DNA from: SCTD01 sp963781675
GTDB lineage: Bacteria > Actinomycetota > Actinomycetes > Mycobacteriales > SCTD01
DNA length: 64,000 nucleotides
Reading direction: 5' to 3'
NCBI GenBank assembly: GCA_963781675.1
Contig: CAWAGF010000006.1
Coordinates: 372,001 to 436,000 of the forward strand
Shown piece after piece: positions 27,600 through 36,114 of the stretch; within the stretch, counting starts at the first letter, position 1, and each line of letters begins with the position of its first letter. The position numbers and the translations under genes are program-made. The notes beneath the pieces are model-generated. The model was not told where the DNA came from, ran no database searches, and was given only the letters and a program-made list of their open reading frames with translations.

Positions 27600-28678
27600 G
27601 CCGCGAGCCGGAGCTGCTGGGACGCGCCCACGAGGCGCCCGTCGGGTCGGCCGGCGGTCGGCGTCGCAAGAAGGGCGGCGGCGCCGAGCGGAGCATGGTC
27701 CCGCCGGCCGAGTTCACCTCCTACTACGGGCGTCCGATCGTCAAGGCGTCCCCGTGGGAGAACGACATCCCGGCCTACCTGTTCCTCGGTGGGCTGGCGG
27801 CGGGCTCCTCCCTGCTGGCCGCGGGCGCCGACCTGACCGGCCGACCGGCGCTGCGCCGCACCGGCCGCTCCGCGTCCCTGGTCGGCCTGGTGCTGTCGAT
27901 GGTCGCGCTGGTGCACGACCTCGGCCGGCCCGAGCGCTTCCACCACATGCTGCGCGTCGCCAAGCCCACCTCGCCGATGTCGGTCGGCACCTGGATCCTG
28001 ACGCTGTACGGCCCGTTCGCCGGGCTCGCGGCCGCCAGCGAGGCGCGCGGGCTGCTGCCGCGCCGGCTGCGCGACGGGCTGGTCGGCCGGCTGCTCGGCC
28101 TGTCCGGCCGCCCGGCGGGGCTCGTCGCCGCGGCCGTCGCGCCGGCAGTCGCGTCGTACACCGCCGTGCTGCTCACCGACACCGCGACGCCGACCTGGCA
28201 CGACATGCACGAGCACCTGCCGTTCGTCTTCGTCGGGTCGGCCTGCGCCGCCGCCGGCGGGCTCGGCATGCTGGCCGCCCCCGTCGACCAGGCCGGCCCC
28301 GCGCGCCGGCTGGCCGTCGGCGGGGCGCTGCTCGAGCTGGCCGTCGAGCGCCGGATGGAGTCGGCCATGGGCATCACGGTCGAGCCCCTGCACGAGGGGC
28401 GCGCCGGCTCGCTGATGCGCGCCAGCCAGGTGCTCACGACAGCCGGCGTCCTGGGCGCAGCGCTGCTCGGCGGCCGCAGCCGCACCGCCGCGGCCGCCTC
28501 CGGCGCCGCTCTGCTCGCCGGCTCCGCGTGCCTGCGCTTCGGCGTGTTCGAGGCGGGCCAGGAGTCGACGAGAGACCCCAGGTACGTCGTCGTGCCGCAG
28601 CGGGAGCGCCTCGCCCGTCGCGGACCGACGCGACACCCGAGCGGGCAGTCGCCCGCCGGTACACCCGAGAAGGGGTAG
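27596..28678 (+). CDS. NrfD/PsrC-like membrane subunit of formate dehydrogenase
   Basis: A 360-residue polytopic protein, the likely quinone-linked membrane subunit. After a basic cytoplasmic N-terminus it shows about eight or nine hydrophobic segments. NrfD-family signs: SPWENDIPAYLFLGGLAAGS, LVHDLGRPERFHHMLRV and KPTSPMSVGTW. There are no paired histidines of a cytochrome b like FdnI, so electrons pass from the FeS subunit straight to quinone. The start overlaps the beta stop by 3 nt. Three genes thus form one coupled enzyme complex. Confidence 0.9.
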   Translation: MSREPELLGRAHEAPVGSAGGRRRKKGGGAERSMVPPAEFTSYYGRPIVKASPWENDIPAYLFLGGLAAGSSLLAAGADLTGRPALRRTGRSASLVGLVLSMVALVHDLGRPERFHHMLRVAKPTSPMSVGTWILTLYGPFAGLAAASEARGLLPRRLRDGLVGRLLGLSGRPAGLVAAAVAPAVASYTAVLLTDTATPTWHDMHEHLPFVFVGSACAAAGGLGMLAAPVDQAGPARRLAVGGALLELAVERRMESAMGITVEPLHEGRAGSLMRASQVLTTAGVLGAALLGGRSRTAAAASGAALLAGSACLRFGVFEAGQESTRDPRYVVVPQRERLARRGPTRHPSGQSPAGTPEKG

Positions 28679-28680
28679 CC

Positions 28681-30063
28681 ATGTCCTCGTTCCTCGACCG
28701 GGAGAGGTCGGTCGCCGGCCCAGGGTTCAGCCGCTGGCTGGTCCCACCCGCAGCCCTTGCCATCCACCTGTCGATCGGCCAGGTGTACGCGCTGTCGGTC
28801 TTCAAGACCCCGCTGGTGGAGCGCTTCGACACCAGCGAGACCGCGATCGCGGTCGTGTTCTCGATCGCCATCGTCATGCTCGGCCTCGCTGCCGCGTTCG
28901 GCGGGACCTGGATGGAGCGCAACGGCCCGCGCAAGGCCATGGCGGTCTCGGCCCTGTTCTTCGTCACCGGCCTGCTCGTCGGTGGGCTCGGCATCGCGAC
29001 CGAGCAGCTCTGGCTGCTCTACCTCGGCTACGGCGTCATCGGCGGCATCGGCCTGGGCATCGGCTACATCTCGCCGGTGTCGACGCTCATCAAGTGGTTC
29101 CCGGACCGGCCGGGCCTGGCGACCGGGCTGGCCATCATGGGCTTCGGCGGCGGCGCGTTCATCGCCTCGAACCTGTCGAACGAGCTGCTGCAGGCGTACA
29201 CCTCGGTGGCGCCCCCCGGGGTCCCGTCGGACGCGGTCGCCCCGGCCTTCTTCACCCTCGCGCTCATCTACGCCGCCTTCATGAGCTTCGGCGTCCTGAC
29301 CGTGCGGGTGCCCCCGGCGGGCTGGAAGCCGGAGGGCTACGTCGCCCCGGCCGGCGGGACCAACAAGATGATGACGACCGCCAACGTCAGCGCCGCGGAG
29401 TCCATCAAGACCCGCCAGTTCTGGCTGCTGTGGACGGTGCTGTTCTGCAACGTCACCGCCGGCATCGGCATCCTCGAGCAGGCCTCGCCGATGATCCAGG
29501 ACTTCTTCCCCGACGACGTCGGCCCTGCCGAGGCCGCCGGCTTCGTCGGTCTGCTGTCGCTGTTCAACATGGGTGGTCGCATCCTGTGGTCGTCGACCTC
29601 GGACCTCATCGGCCGCAAGCCGACGTACATGCTCTACACCGGCGTCGGCGCCGTGGCCTTCTTCTTCCTGGCCACCGCCGGCAGCAGCGCGGTGTTCGTC
29701 TTCGTGGCGCTCGCTGCGGTCATCATCAGCTTCTACGGCGGCGGCTTCGCGACGGTCCCGGCCTACCTCAAGGACATGTTCGGCACCTTCCAGGTCGGCG
29801 CCATCCACGGCCGGCTGCTCACCGCCTGGTCGGCGGCGGGTGTCGCCGGCCCGTTGATCGTCAACGTCATCACCGACAGCCAGCGCGACGGCGGCGCCAG
29901 CGGTCAGGCCGCCTACCGGCCCTCGCTGCTGGTGATGGTCGGCCTGCTGGGGGTCGGCTTCGTCGCGAACCTGCTGGTGCGCCCGGTCGACGACAGGCAC
30001 CACTACTCGGGGGACGTGACGGGCGGAGCGCCCGCGCGCGAGAAGACAGGAGCGCAGCAGTGA
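28681..30063 (+). CDS. OFA-family MFS transporter (oxalate/formate antiporter type)
   Basis: A 460-residue carrier with twelve hydrophobic segments. OxlT/OFA-type traits are the early segment HLSIGQVYALSVFKTPL, the GYGVIGGIGLGIGYISPVST motif and the repeat-two TYMLYTGVGAVAFF region. It starts 2 bp after the NrfD-like subunit stop and ends overlapping the small companion gene, so it belongs to the formate dehydrogenase operon. The natural role would be import of formate (or oxalate/formate exchange) to feed the enzyme. Substrate inferred from family and place. Confidence 0.9.
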   Translation: MSSFLDRERSVAGPGFSRWLVPPAALAIHLSIGQVYALSVFKTPLVERFDTSETAIAVVFSIAIVMLGLAAAFGGTWMERNGPRKAMAVSALFFVTGLLVGGLGIATEQLWLLYLGYGVIGGIGLGIGYISPVSTLIKWFPDRPGLATGLAIMGFGGGAFIASNLSNELLQAYTSVAPPGVPSDAVAPAFFTLALIYAAFMSFGVLTVRVPPAGWKPEGYVAPAGGTNKMMTTANVSAAESIKTRQFWLLWTVLFCNVTAGIGILEQASPMIQDFFPDDVGPAEAAGFVGLLSLFNMGGRILWSSTSDLIGRKPTYMLYTGVGAVAFFFLATAGSSAVFVFVALAAVIISFYGGGFATVPAYLKDMFGTFQVGAIHGRLLTAWSAAGVAGPLIVNVITDSQRDGGASGQAAYRPSLLVMVGLLGVGFVANLLVRPVDDRHHYSGDVTGGAPAREKTGAQQ

Positions 30064-30197
30064 GCAGCAGCAGCGACACCTCGAGCGGTGGCAGCAGCCT
30101 GACGGCCCGCCTGATCGGGGCGTGGACCTTCGTCGGCATCCCGCTGGCGTACGGCATCGTCCAGACGGTCCGGCGCGCCGCCGACCTCTTCAGCTAG
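30060..30197 (+). CDS. MFS transporter small subunit (45 aa, single TM)
   Basis: A 45-residue protein from GTG 30060 that overlaps the stop of the OFA transporter (GTGA). A Ser/Thr-rich N-terminus is followed by one transmembrane segment (LIGAWTFVGIPLAYGIVQTV) and a basic end. Proteins of this size and pattern occur directly downstream of OxlT-like carriers and are annotated as MFS transporter small subunits. It overlaps the end of the convergent TetR gene by 8 bp. Likely helps assembly or activity of the carrier, which is inferred. Confidence 0.82.
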   Translation: MSSSSDTSSGGSSLTARLIGAWTFVGIPLAYGIVQTVRRAADLFS

Positions 30198-30846
30198 ATC
30201 GCCGCGGCGGCCGTCCCGAGCCGGCAGCCGCCGCGGCCGACGAGGCGCCGCCCCACAGCAGGGCGGTCAGCGCGTCCGCCAGCGCGGACCGGCTCATCGT
30301 GGGCTCGTCGAGCCAGCGCTCCGCCGCGGCGCGGGCGGCGCCGACCATCCCGAAGCCCCAGGGCTCGGCCACACCCGTGTCCCGCCCGGCGGCGCGCAGG
30401 ACGTCCCCGATGACGGTGCTGACGTGCTTGCTGATGACGGCCGTGTAGTCGCTCGCGGTACCGGCGGTGGACGGCCGCTGGACGACGAAGCGGTACAGCT
30501 CGGGGTCGGCCTCGACCTCGGCGAGGAAGGTCTCGACGCCGGCCGCCACCATCGAGCGCGGATCGGTCGTGCCGCCGACGGCGGCGACCACCCTGGTGAC
30601 GAGGCGCTCGCCGACCTCGCGACCGACCGACACGTACAGGTCGGCCTTGTCGTCGAAGTAGCGGTAGAAGACCGGCTTGGCGATGCCGGAGACCTCGACG
30701 ACGTCGTCCATGTCGATCGCAGCCCCGCGCGCCCGGACGGCCGTCATGACCGCTTCGAGCAGCTCGGTGCGCCGGTCCGCGCGGTGCTGCGCCCAGCGCT
30801 GACGACGTCCGTCCGGCCGCGGCTCGGGGGTTTGACGCTCGGGCAC
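30190..30846 (-). CDS. TetR family transcriptional regulator
   Basis: A 218-residue TetR-type repressor. The N-terminal HTH domain is seen as RTELLEAVMTAVRARGAAID with the recognition part VVEVSGIAKPVFYRYFDDKADLY. The rest is an alpha-helical ligand domain with no signature. It starts at GTG 30846 and is divergent from the reductase/desaturase pair with only 52 bp between, so it most likely controls that pair and itself. A fatty acyl-CoA as inducer is a guess from the neighbouring genes. Confidence 0.9.
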   Translation of the reverse strand: MPERQTPEPRPDGRRQRWAQHRADRRTELLEAVMTAVRARGAAIDMDDVVEVSGIAKPVFYRYFDDKADLYVSVGREVGERLVTRVVAAVGGTTDPRSMVAAGVETFLAEVEADPELYRFVVQRPSTAGTASDYTAVISKHVSTVIGDVLRAAGRDTGVAEPWGFGMVGAARAAAERWLDEPTMSRSALADALTALLWGGASSAAAAAGSGRPPRRSS

Positions 30847-30860
30847 AGGGCACCTACCTT

Positions 30861-30890
30861 TCTGATAACCCGCGTAACACTAACTGTCTG
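30861..30890. promoter_or_regulatory. Candidate TetR operator/divergent promoter with three TAAC repeats
   Basis: The 52-bp gap between the TetR gene and the reductase gene holds three TAAC units (30866, 30875 and 30881) in a locally AT-richer stretch, the only such part of the region. Promoters for both directions must lie here. No clear palindrome is visible. The reductase ATG has no good ribosome site, so its transcript may be leaderless. Confidence 0.4.
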
Positions 30891-30898
30891 GTGCCGAG

Positions 30899-32137
30899 AT
30901 GACCCCGCAACGGTCGACGACGTCCCGAGCCTCTCTCGCCGCGCTCGCCCGCGCCGGGGCCGGGCGGCTGCGCACGTCCGCCGGTGCGGCCCGGCGCACC
31001 CTGGCGACGCCGGCCTCCGACGCCGTGCCCGCACCGGCGCGGGACGCGGCTGCGCAGGAGCCCGACGGCGGTCCGCCCCCGCAGGTCGGCCTGCTGCGGG
31101 CGCTTGCCAGCCGGCTCACGACGCCACTGCTGCCCGACGACTACCTGCACCTGCTGAACCCGCTCTGGAGCGCCCGGGAGCTGCGGGGCGTCGTCGTCGA
31201 CGTCGTCCAGGAGACCGAGACCGCCGCCACGCTGGTGATCCAGCCCGGGTGGGGATGGTCGTCGAGCTACGAGCCCGGCCAGTACATCGGCATCGGCGTG
31301 CAGGTCGAGGGGCGCTGGCACTGGCGCTCGTACTCGCTGACCTCCGTGCCCACGCACGGCGACGGCACCATCTCCATCACCGTCAAGGCGATGCCGGAGG
31401 GCTTCCTGTCCGGGCACCTGGTCGGCGGGCTGCCGCCCGGCACGGTGGTGCGCCTGGCCGCCCCGCAGGGCGACTTCGTGCTGCCGAGCCCGCCGCCGGA
31501 GAAGGTGCTGTTCCTCACCGCGGGCAGCGGACTGACCCCGGTGATGGGCATGCTCCGGATGCTGCACCGGCGCGACACGATGCCCGACGTCGTCCTGGTG
31601 CACTCGGCGCCGTCCGAGCAGGACGTGCTGTTCCGTGAGGAGCTGCACAGGCTCGCCGACGAGCACCCGACGCTGCGCCTGCACGAGCAGCACACCGATC
31701 GGATGGGCCTGCTCGAGGTGTCCCGGCTGGTCGACGTCGTGCCCGACTGGGTCGAGCGCGAGACGTGGGCCTGCGGGCCGGCGCCGCTGCTCGACGCCGC
31801 GGAGCAGCTGTTCGAGCGCGAGCACCTGACCGCCAGGCTGCACGTGGAGCGCTTCACCCTGCAGCTCGACGGCGCGGGCGGCGAGGGCGGCACCGTCACC
31901 TTCGGTGCCGGCGGTCGCACGGCCGAGGTCGACGGCGCGACGACGCTGCTCGAGGCCGGGGAGCAGGCCGGCGTGCAGATGCCCTTCGGCTGCCGGATGG
32001 GCATCTGCCAGAGCTGCGTCGTCCCCCTGGTCGCCGGCTCCGTGCGCGACCTGCGCAACGGCGACGTCAAGGTCGAGGGCGACCGCATCCAGACCTGCAT
32101 CTCCGCCGCCGCGGGCGACTGCGTCCTCGGCGTCTGA
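30899..32137 (+). CDS. Ferredoxin reductase with C-terminal 2Fe-2S domain (Rv3230c-like)
   Basis: A 412-residue electron-transfer flavoprotein. The FAD motif WRSYSLTS, the NAD(P)-binding TAGSGLTPVMGM and the C-terminal plant-type ferredoxin cysteines GCRMGICQSC with a distal C in IQTCIS are visible. An N-terminal extension of about 75 residues is Ala/Arg-rich. Gene order with the desaturase 37 bp downstream matches mycobacterial Rv3230c-DesA3, where the reductase feeds electrons to stearoyl-CoA delta-9 desaturase. Same role inferred here. Confidence 0.9.
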   Translation: MTPQRSTTSRASLAALARAGAGRLRTSAGAARRTLATPASDAVPAPARDAAAQEPDGGPPPQVGLLRALASRLTTPLLPDDYLHLLNPLWSARELRGVVVDVVQETETAATLVIQPGWGWSSSYEPGQYIGIGVQVEGRWHWRSYSLTSVPTHGDGTISITVKAMPEGFLSGHLVGGLPPGTVVRLAAPQGDFVLPSPPPEKVLFLTAGSGLTPVMGMLRMLHRRDTMPDVVLVHSAPSEQDVLFREELHRLADEHPTLRLHEQHTDRMGLLEVSRLVDVVPDWVERETWACGPAPLLDAAEQLFEREHLTARLHVERFTLQLDGAGGEGGTVTFGAGGRTAEVDGATTLLEAGEQAGVQMPFGCRMGICQSCVVPLVAGSVRDLRNGDVKVEGDRIQTCISAAAGDCVLGV

Positions 32138-32174
32138 CCCGACCCCCACCCCCTACCCCGGACGGAGGCCCTGC

Positions 32175-33350
32175 GTGGCCGTCACCGATCTCAAGGCGTT
32201 CGCCCACCTCAGCGAGGACGACGTCACCGCGCTCGGCGAGGAGCTCGACCAGCTCCGTCGCGACGTCGAGCAGAGCCGAGGCGAGCGCGACGCCGCGTAC
32301 ATCAAGGGCGCCATCCGACTGCAGCGCGGCCTGGCCGTCGGCGGGCGGACCGCGCTGTTCGCGAGCGCGTTCCCGCCGGCCTGGGTCGCCGGCACGACGA
32401 TGCTCGGCCTCGCGAAGATCATCGAGAACATGGAGCTCGGGCACAACGTCATCCACGGCCAGTGGGACTGGATGAACGACCCGGAGGTGCACTCGAGCGC
32501 GTGGGAGTGGGACACCGCCTGCCCGTCGGAGCAGTGGAAGCACTCGCACAACTTCGTGCACCACAAGTACACCAACGTCGTCGGCAAGGACGACGACGTC
32601 GGCTACGGCATCCTGCGCATCACCCGCGACCAGAGGTGGTCGCCGGTGTACCTGGCGCAGCCGCTGACGAACGCCCTGCTGGCCACGTTCTTCCAGTACG
32701 GCGTCGCGCTGCACGACCTGAACATCAAGGACATCCGCAAGGGGCGGAAGGACCCGCGCACCACCTGGCGCCAGCTCAAGCAGATCGGCCGCAAGATCGG
32801 CCGGCAGACCGGCAAGGACTACGTGCTGTTCCCGCTGCTGTCCGGGCCGCAGTTCGTCTCGACCCTCACCGCCAACGCGACCGCCAACCTCATGCGCAAC
32901 CTGTGGTCCTACACCGTCATCTTCTGCGGGCACTTCCCCGACGGCGCCGAGAAGTTCACGGTCCAGGAGCTCGAGGACGAGACGCCGCACGAGTGGTACC
33001 TGCGCCAGATGCTCGGCTCGGCCAACTTCACGGCCGGCCCGCTGATGGCCTTCATGTCCGGCAACCTGTGCTACCAGATCGAGCACCACCTGTTCCCCGA
33101 CCTGCCGAGCAACCGGTACGCCGAGATGTCGGAGCGGGTGAAGGACATCTGCGCGCGCTACGACCTGCCGTACACGACCGGCACGCTGTGGGGGCAGTAC
33201 ACCCAGACGCTGCGCACGATCTGGAAGCTGTCGCTGCCCAACCGCTTCCTGACCGCGACGGCTGACGCCGCCCCCGAGACGGCGTCCGAGCGCGGTGGCA
33301 CCGTGCAGGAGCTGCGCCCGCAGCACAGGGTCGTCGCGCGGGCGAGCTGA
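32175..33350 (+). CDS. Membrane acyl-CoA/fatty acid desaturase (DesA3-like)
   Basis: A 391-residue di-iron membrane desaturase. The three histidine boxes are present: GHNVIHGQ, HSHNFVHHKY and QIEHHLFP. Two hydrophobic regions flank the boxes. GTG 32175 is preferred because of GGAGG six bases upstream. It likely makes monounsaturated acyl chains for membrane lipids with electrons from the reductase just upstream. Regulation by the divergent TetR is inferred. Confidence 0.92.
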   Translation: MAVTDLKAFAHLSEDDVTALGEELDQLRRDVEQSRGERDAAYIKGAIRLQRGLAVGGRTALFASAFPPAWVAGTTMLGLAKIIENMELGHNVIHGQWDWMNDPEVHSSAWEWDTACPSEQWKHSHNFVHHKYTNVVGKDDDVGYGILRITRDQRWSPVYLAQPLTNALLATFFQYGVALHDLNIKDIRKGRKDPRTTWRQLKQIGRKIGRQTGKDYVLFPLLSGPQFVSTLTANATANLMRNLWSYTVIFCGHFPDGAEKFTVQELEDETPHEWYLRQMLGSANFTAGPLMAFMSGNLCYQIEHHLFPDLPSNRYAEMSERVKDICARYDLPYTTGTLWGQYTQTLRTIWKLSLPNRFLTATADAAPETASERGGTVQELRPQHRVVARAS

Positions 33351-33363
33351 CGCTGCAGACCTG

Positions 33364-34344
33364 TCAGCGGACCTGGACGGTCGTCCCGTCGCGGCGGGCG
33401 ACGACCTCGCCGACGACCGGGTGGCCCGGCACCTCGCCCACGACCAGCAGCCCGCCGCTGGTCTGGGCGTCGGCGAGCAGCAGCAGCTCGTCCTCGTCGA
33501 CGCCCGAGGCGAGGTGCGGCCGGACCCAGTCGAGGTTGCGCCGGCTGCCGCCGCTGACGAAGCCGTCGCGCAGCGCCTCGCGTGCGCCGTCGAGGTAGGG
33601 CACGGCCGCGGCGTCGACCACCGCGGTCGTGCCGCTCGCCCGCATCATCTTGTGCAGGTGGCCCAGCAGGCCGAAGCCGGTCACGTCGGTGGCCGCCTTC
33701 GCGCCCGCCGCGACCGCGGCATGTGAGGCGTCGCGGTTGAGCGCGGCCATGCTCTCCACGGCGTGCGGGAACACCTCGCCGGTGCTCTTGTGCCGGTTGT
33801 TCAGGACGCCGACGCCGAGCGGCTTGGTGAGCGTGAGCGGGAGGCCGGCCACCGCGGAGTCGTTGCGCAGCAGCAGGTCGGGGTCGACCAGCCCGGTCAC
33901 GGCCATGCCGTACTTCGGCTCCGGGTCGTCGATGCTGTGGCCGCCGGCCACGAAGCAGGCGGCCAGCGACGCCACGTCGTTGCCGCCGCGCAGCACCTCG
34001 CCGAGCAGCTCGTTGGACAGCTTGGCGCGCGGCCAGCCGACGAGGTTGACGGCGACCACCGGCCGTCCGCCCATCGCGTAGACGTCGGACAGCGCGTTGG
34101 CCGCGGCGATGCGCCCCCAGTCGTAGGCGCTGTCGACGACGGGGGTGAAGAAGTCGGCAGTGGCGACGACGGCGGTCTGCTCGTCGATGCGCACGACCGC
34201 GGCGTCGTCGCCGTCGTCGAGACCGACCAGCAGGTCGGGGGAGACGTGGCCGGTGAGGCCGCGGACGACCTCCTCGAGCTCGCCGGGCGGGATCTTGCAG
34301 GCGCAGCCGCCGCCGGAGGCGTACGACGTGAGGCGGTCCATCAC
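33364..34344 (-). CDS. selD: Selenide, water dikinase
   Basis: Makes selenophosphate from selenide and ATP, the selenium donor for SelA. The 326-residue protein begins GTG-ATG (34344 or 34341) and has the active-site motif GGGCACKIP with Cys14 and Lys17, equivalent to Cys17/Lys20 of E. coli SelD; the active-site residue is Cys, not Sec. Further family motifs: VVATADFFTPVVDSAYDWG and TDVTGFGLLGHLH. It is the last gene of a minus-strand series; its start would overlap the repaired stop of the aldehyde oxidoreductase (TGATG). Confidence 0.95.
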   Translation of the reverse strand: MMDRLTSYASGGGCACKIPPGELEEVVRGLTGHVSPDLLVGLDDGDDAAVVRIDEQTAVVATADFFTPVVDSAYDWGRIAAANALSDVYAMGGRPVVAVNLVGWPRAKLSNELLGEVLRGGNDVASLAACFVAGGHSIDDPEPKYGMAVTGLVDPDLLLRNDSAVAGLPLTLTKPLGVGVLNNRHKSTGEVFPHAVESMAALNRDASHAAVAAGAKAATDVTGFGLLGHLHKMMRASGTTAVVDAAAVPYLDGAREALRDGFVSGGSRRNLDWVRPHLASGVDEDELLLLADAQTSGGLLVVGEVPGHPVVGEVVARRDGTTVQVR

Positions 34345-34350
34345 CCGACC

Positions 34351-36114
34351 CTAGGCCGACCCTGCTCGTCCAGCCCGCGGGCCGCCCAGTAGGCGTCCAC
34401 CATCGCCCGCAGCCGCTCGCGGCGTCAGGGTCGCCGAGCGGCCGGAGGCCAGCTCGACGTCGGCGGTGAGGAAGCGCTCGGGCAGCCAGTCGTCCTCCGG
34501 CTGCCAGCCCTCGCGCAGGTTGAACGCCCGCTTCAGCAGCACGATCCGCTGCGCCGTCGCGCGCAGCTCGGCCTCGTCGACGTCCCAGCCGGTGACGGCG
34601 GACAGGAGCTGCGCCCACTCGGCGAACGGCTCCTCGAAGACCCCGCGCAGGAACTTGCACAGGATGAGCGAGTCCATCACCGCGCTGCGGTCCTCGGCCT
34701 CGACGGCGCCGCGCACGTGCGCGTCGCCACCGCGGGTGCGGTCGAGCTCGCCGGACAGGTCGGCCTCGTAGGCGCCCGACCGGTTGTGGTCGGCGCCGCG
34801 CGCGTTGACCGCCATGCCGAGGGCCATCGCCTGCATGGTCCGCGGCTCGTAGCCGGGCAGCTCCAGCCCCTTGACCTGCGCGGCGAAGGCCTCGCTGCCC
34901 TGCCCGACCTCCCGTGCGGCCGCGCGCGACCCGAGGGCCAGCAGGGGCCCGAGCCCCTCGCCGCTGCCGATCTCGCGCAGCGCCCGCAGCAGCGCCGCAC
35001 CGTCGCCGAAGCGCAGCCACGGTGCGTCGAGCAGACCGCGCTCGGCGCACTCCATCGCCCAGGCGACGGTGCCGCCGGCCGAGATGGTGTCGATGCCGAG
35101 GTCGTCGCACAGCGCGCTCGCCGCGAGGACCGCCTCGGGGTCCGCGACGCCGCACATCGGGCCCAGCGCGCTGACGTTCTGGTACTCCATCCGGACCTTG
35201 CGGCCGCCCTTGCCCTTGTAGAGGTGCTCGCAGCCGATCGCGCACGACGCGCAGGAGCTCCTGGTGACCTGCCGGGCCTGCGCCAGCTCCTCCGCCGCCA
35301 GCTGCGGCGCGCCCTCGAAGACGGCCTCCTGGAAGTTGCGCGTCGGCAGGGTGCTGAGGGCGTTGAAGGCCAGGACGTTCGCCATCGTCCCGAGCTCGCG
35401 GTACTTCTGGGTCGCCCGGCCGAGCGAGCGCTCGCGCAGGTCCTTCGCCGCCGCGAGGACCCGCTCCGGGTGGGCCGGGGCGACCTTCGTGACCGGGTGG
35501 ACGGCCAGCGCCTTGACCCGCTTGCTGCCCATCACCGCGCCGAGCCCGCCGCGCCCGGCGTGCCGCCCGTCGTGGCTGATCGTCGCGTAGCGCACGCCGC
35601 GCTCGCCGGCCGTGCCGATCGAGGCCACCCGCCAGCCCGCGCCGAGCTCGCCGGCGACGGCGGCCTCCGCCTCCGCCGCCGTCCGGCCCCACTGCGCCGA
35701 GGCGTCCCGCACCTGCACGCCGTCCGCGCCGATCGCGATGCTGACCGGAGAGGTCGCGGCACCGACGAGCACGATCGCGTCGTGCCCGGTGAGCTTGCCG
35801 GCGATGGCGAAGTGGCTGCTGGCCAGCGCATCGGTGAGGAACCCGGTGAGCGGCGACTTCGCCACGACGGCGAACTTGGCGCTGGTGGTGAGCGGCGTGC
35901 CGACCAGCGGCGAGAACACGAACGCCAGCGGGGCCTCCGGCGCGAGCGGGTCGACACCGGGCGGCGCGAGCTCGTGCAGCAGCCACGCGCCGAGCCCGGC
36001 GCCGCCGAGGTGGTCGCGCAGCACCCGCTCCGGCAGCGGCAGCACCTGGCTGGAGCCGTCGGACACGTCCACGACGAGCGCGCGGCCGAAGCAGCCGCCG
36101 GGGGCCTCAGCCAC
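34351..36114 (-). CDS. Aldehyde:ferredoxin oxidoreductase family protein (tungstopterin), C-terminal frameshift
   Basis: A 587-residue AOR-type enzyme that in its family oxidises aldehydes to acids with tungsten-bis-pterin and ferredoxin. N-terminal domain: LGGAGLGAWLL and FSPLVGTPLTTSAKFAVVAK. [4Fe-4S] cysteines: CASCAIGC plus the distal one in ILCKFLRG. The last 24 residues look out of frame: removing one base at about 34421 gives LTRERLRAMVDAYWAARGLD and a stop at 34341-34343 that overlaps selD. The start overlaps the stop of the MobA-MoaD gene by 8 bp, so cofactor and enzyme genes are coupled. Aldehyde substrate unknown. Confidence 0.9.
   Translation of the reverse strand: MAEAPGGCFGRALVVDVSDGSSQVLPLPERVLRDHLGGAGLGAWLLHELAPPGVDPLAPEAPLAFVFSPLVGTPLTTSAKFAVVAKSPLTGFLTDALASSHFAIAGKLTGHDAIVLVGAATSPVSIAIGADGVQVRDASAQWGRTAAEAEAAVAGELGAGWRVASIGTAGERGVRYATISHDGRHAGRGGLGAVMGSKRVKALAVHPVTKVAPAHPERVLAAAKDLRERSLGRATQKYRELGTMANVLAFNALSTLPTRNFQEAVFEGAPQLAAEELAQARQVTRSSCASCAIGCEHLYKGKGGRKVRMEYQNVSALGPMCGVADPEAVLAASALCDDLGIDTISAGGTVAWAMECAERGLLDAPWLRFGDGAALLRALREIGSGEGLGPLLALGSRAAAREVGQGSEAFAAQVKGLELPGYEPRTMQAMALGMAVNARGADHNRSGAYEADLSGELDRTRGGDAHVRGAVEAEDRSAVMDSLILCKFLRGVFEEPFAEWAQLLSAVTGWDVDEAELRATAQRIVLLKRAFNLREGWQPEDDWLPERFLTADVELASGRSATLTPRAAAGDGGRLLGGPRAGRAGSA

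Noticed and set aside
34351..34430. The odd C-terminus of the AOR as a natural variant tail
   Set aside because: Dropping one base restores a family-like C-terminus and places the stop exactly over the selD start, which is unlikely by chance.
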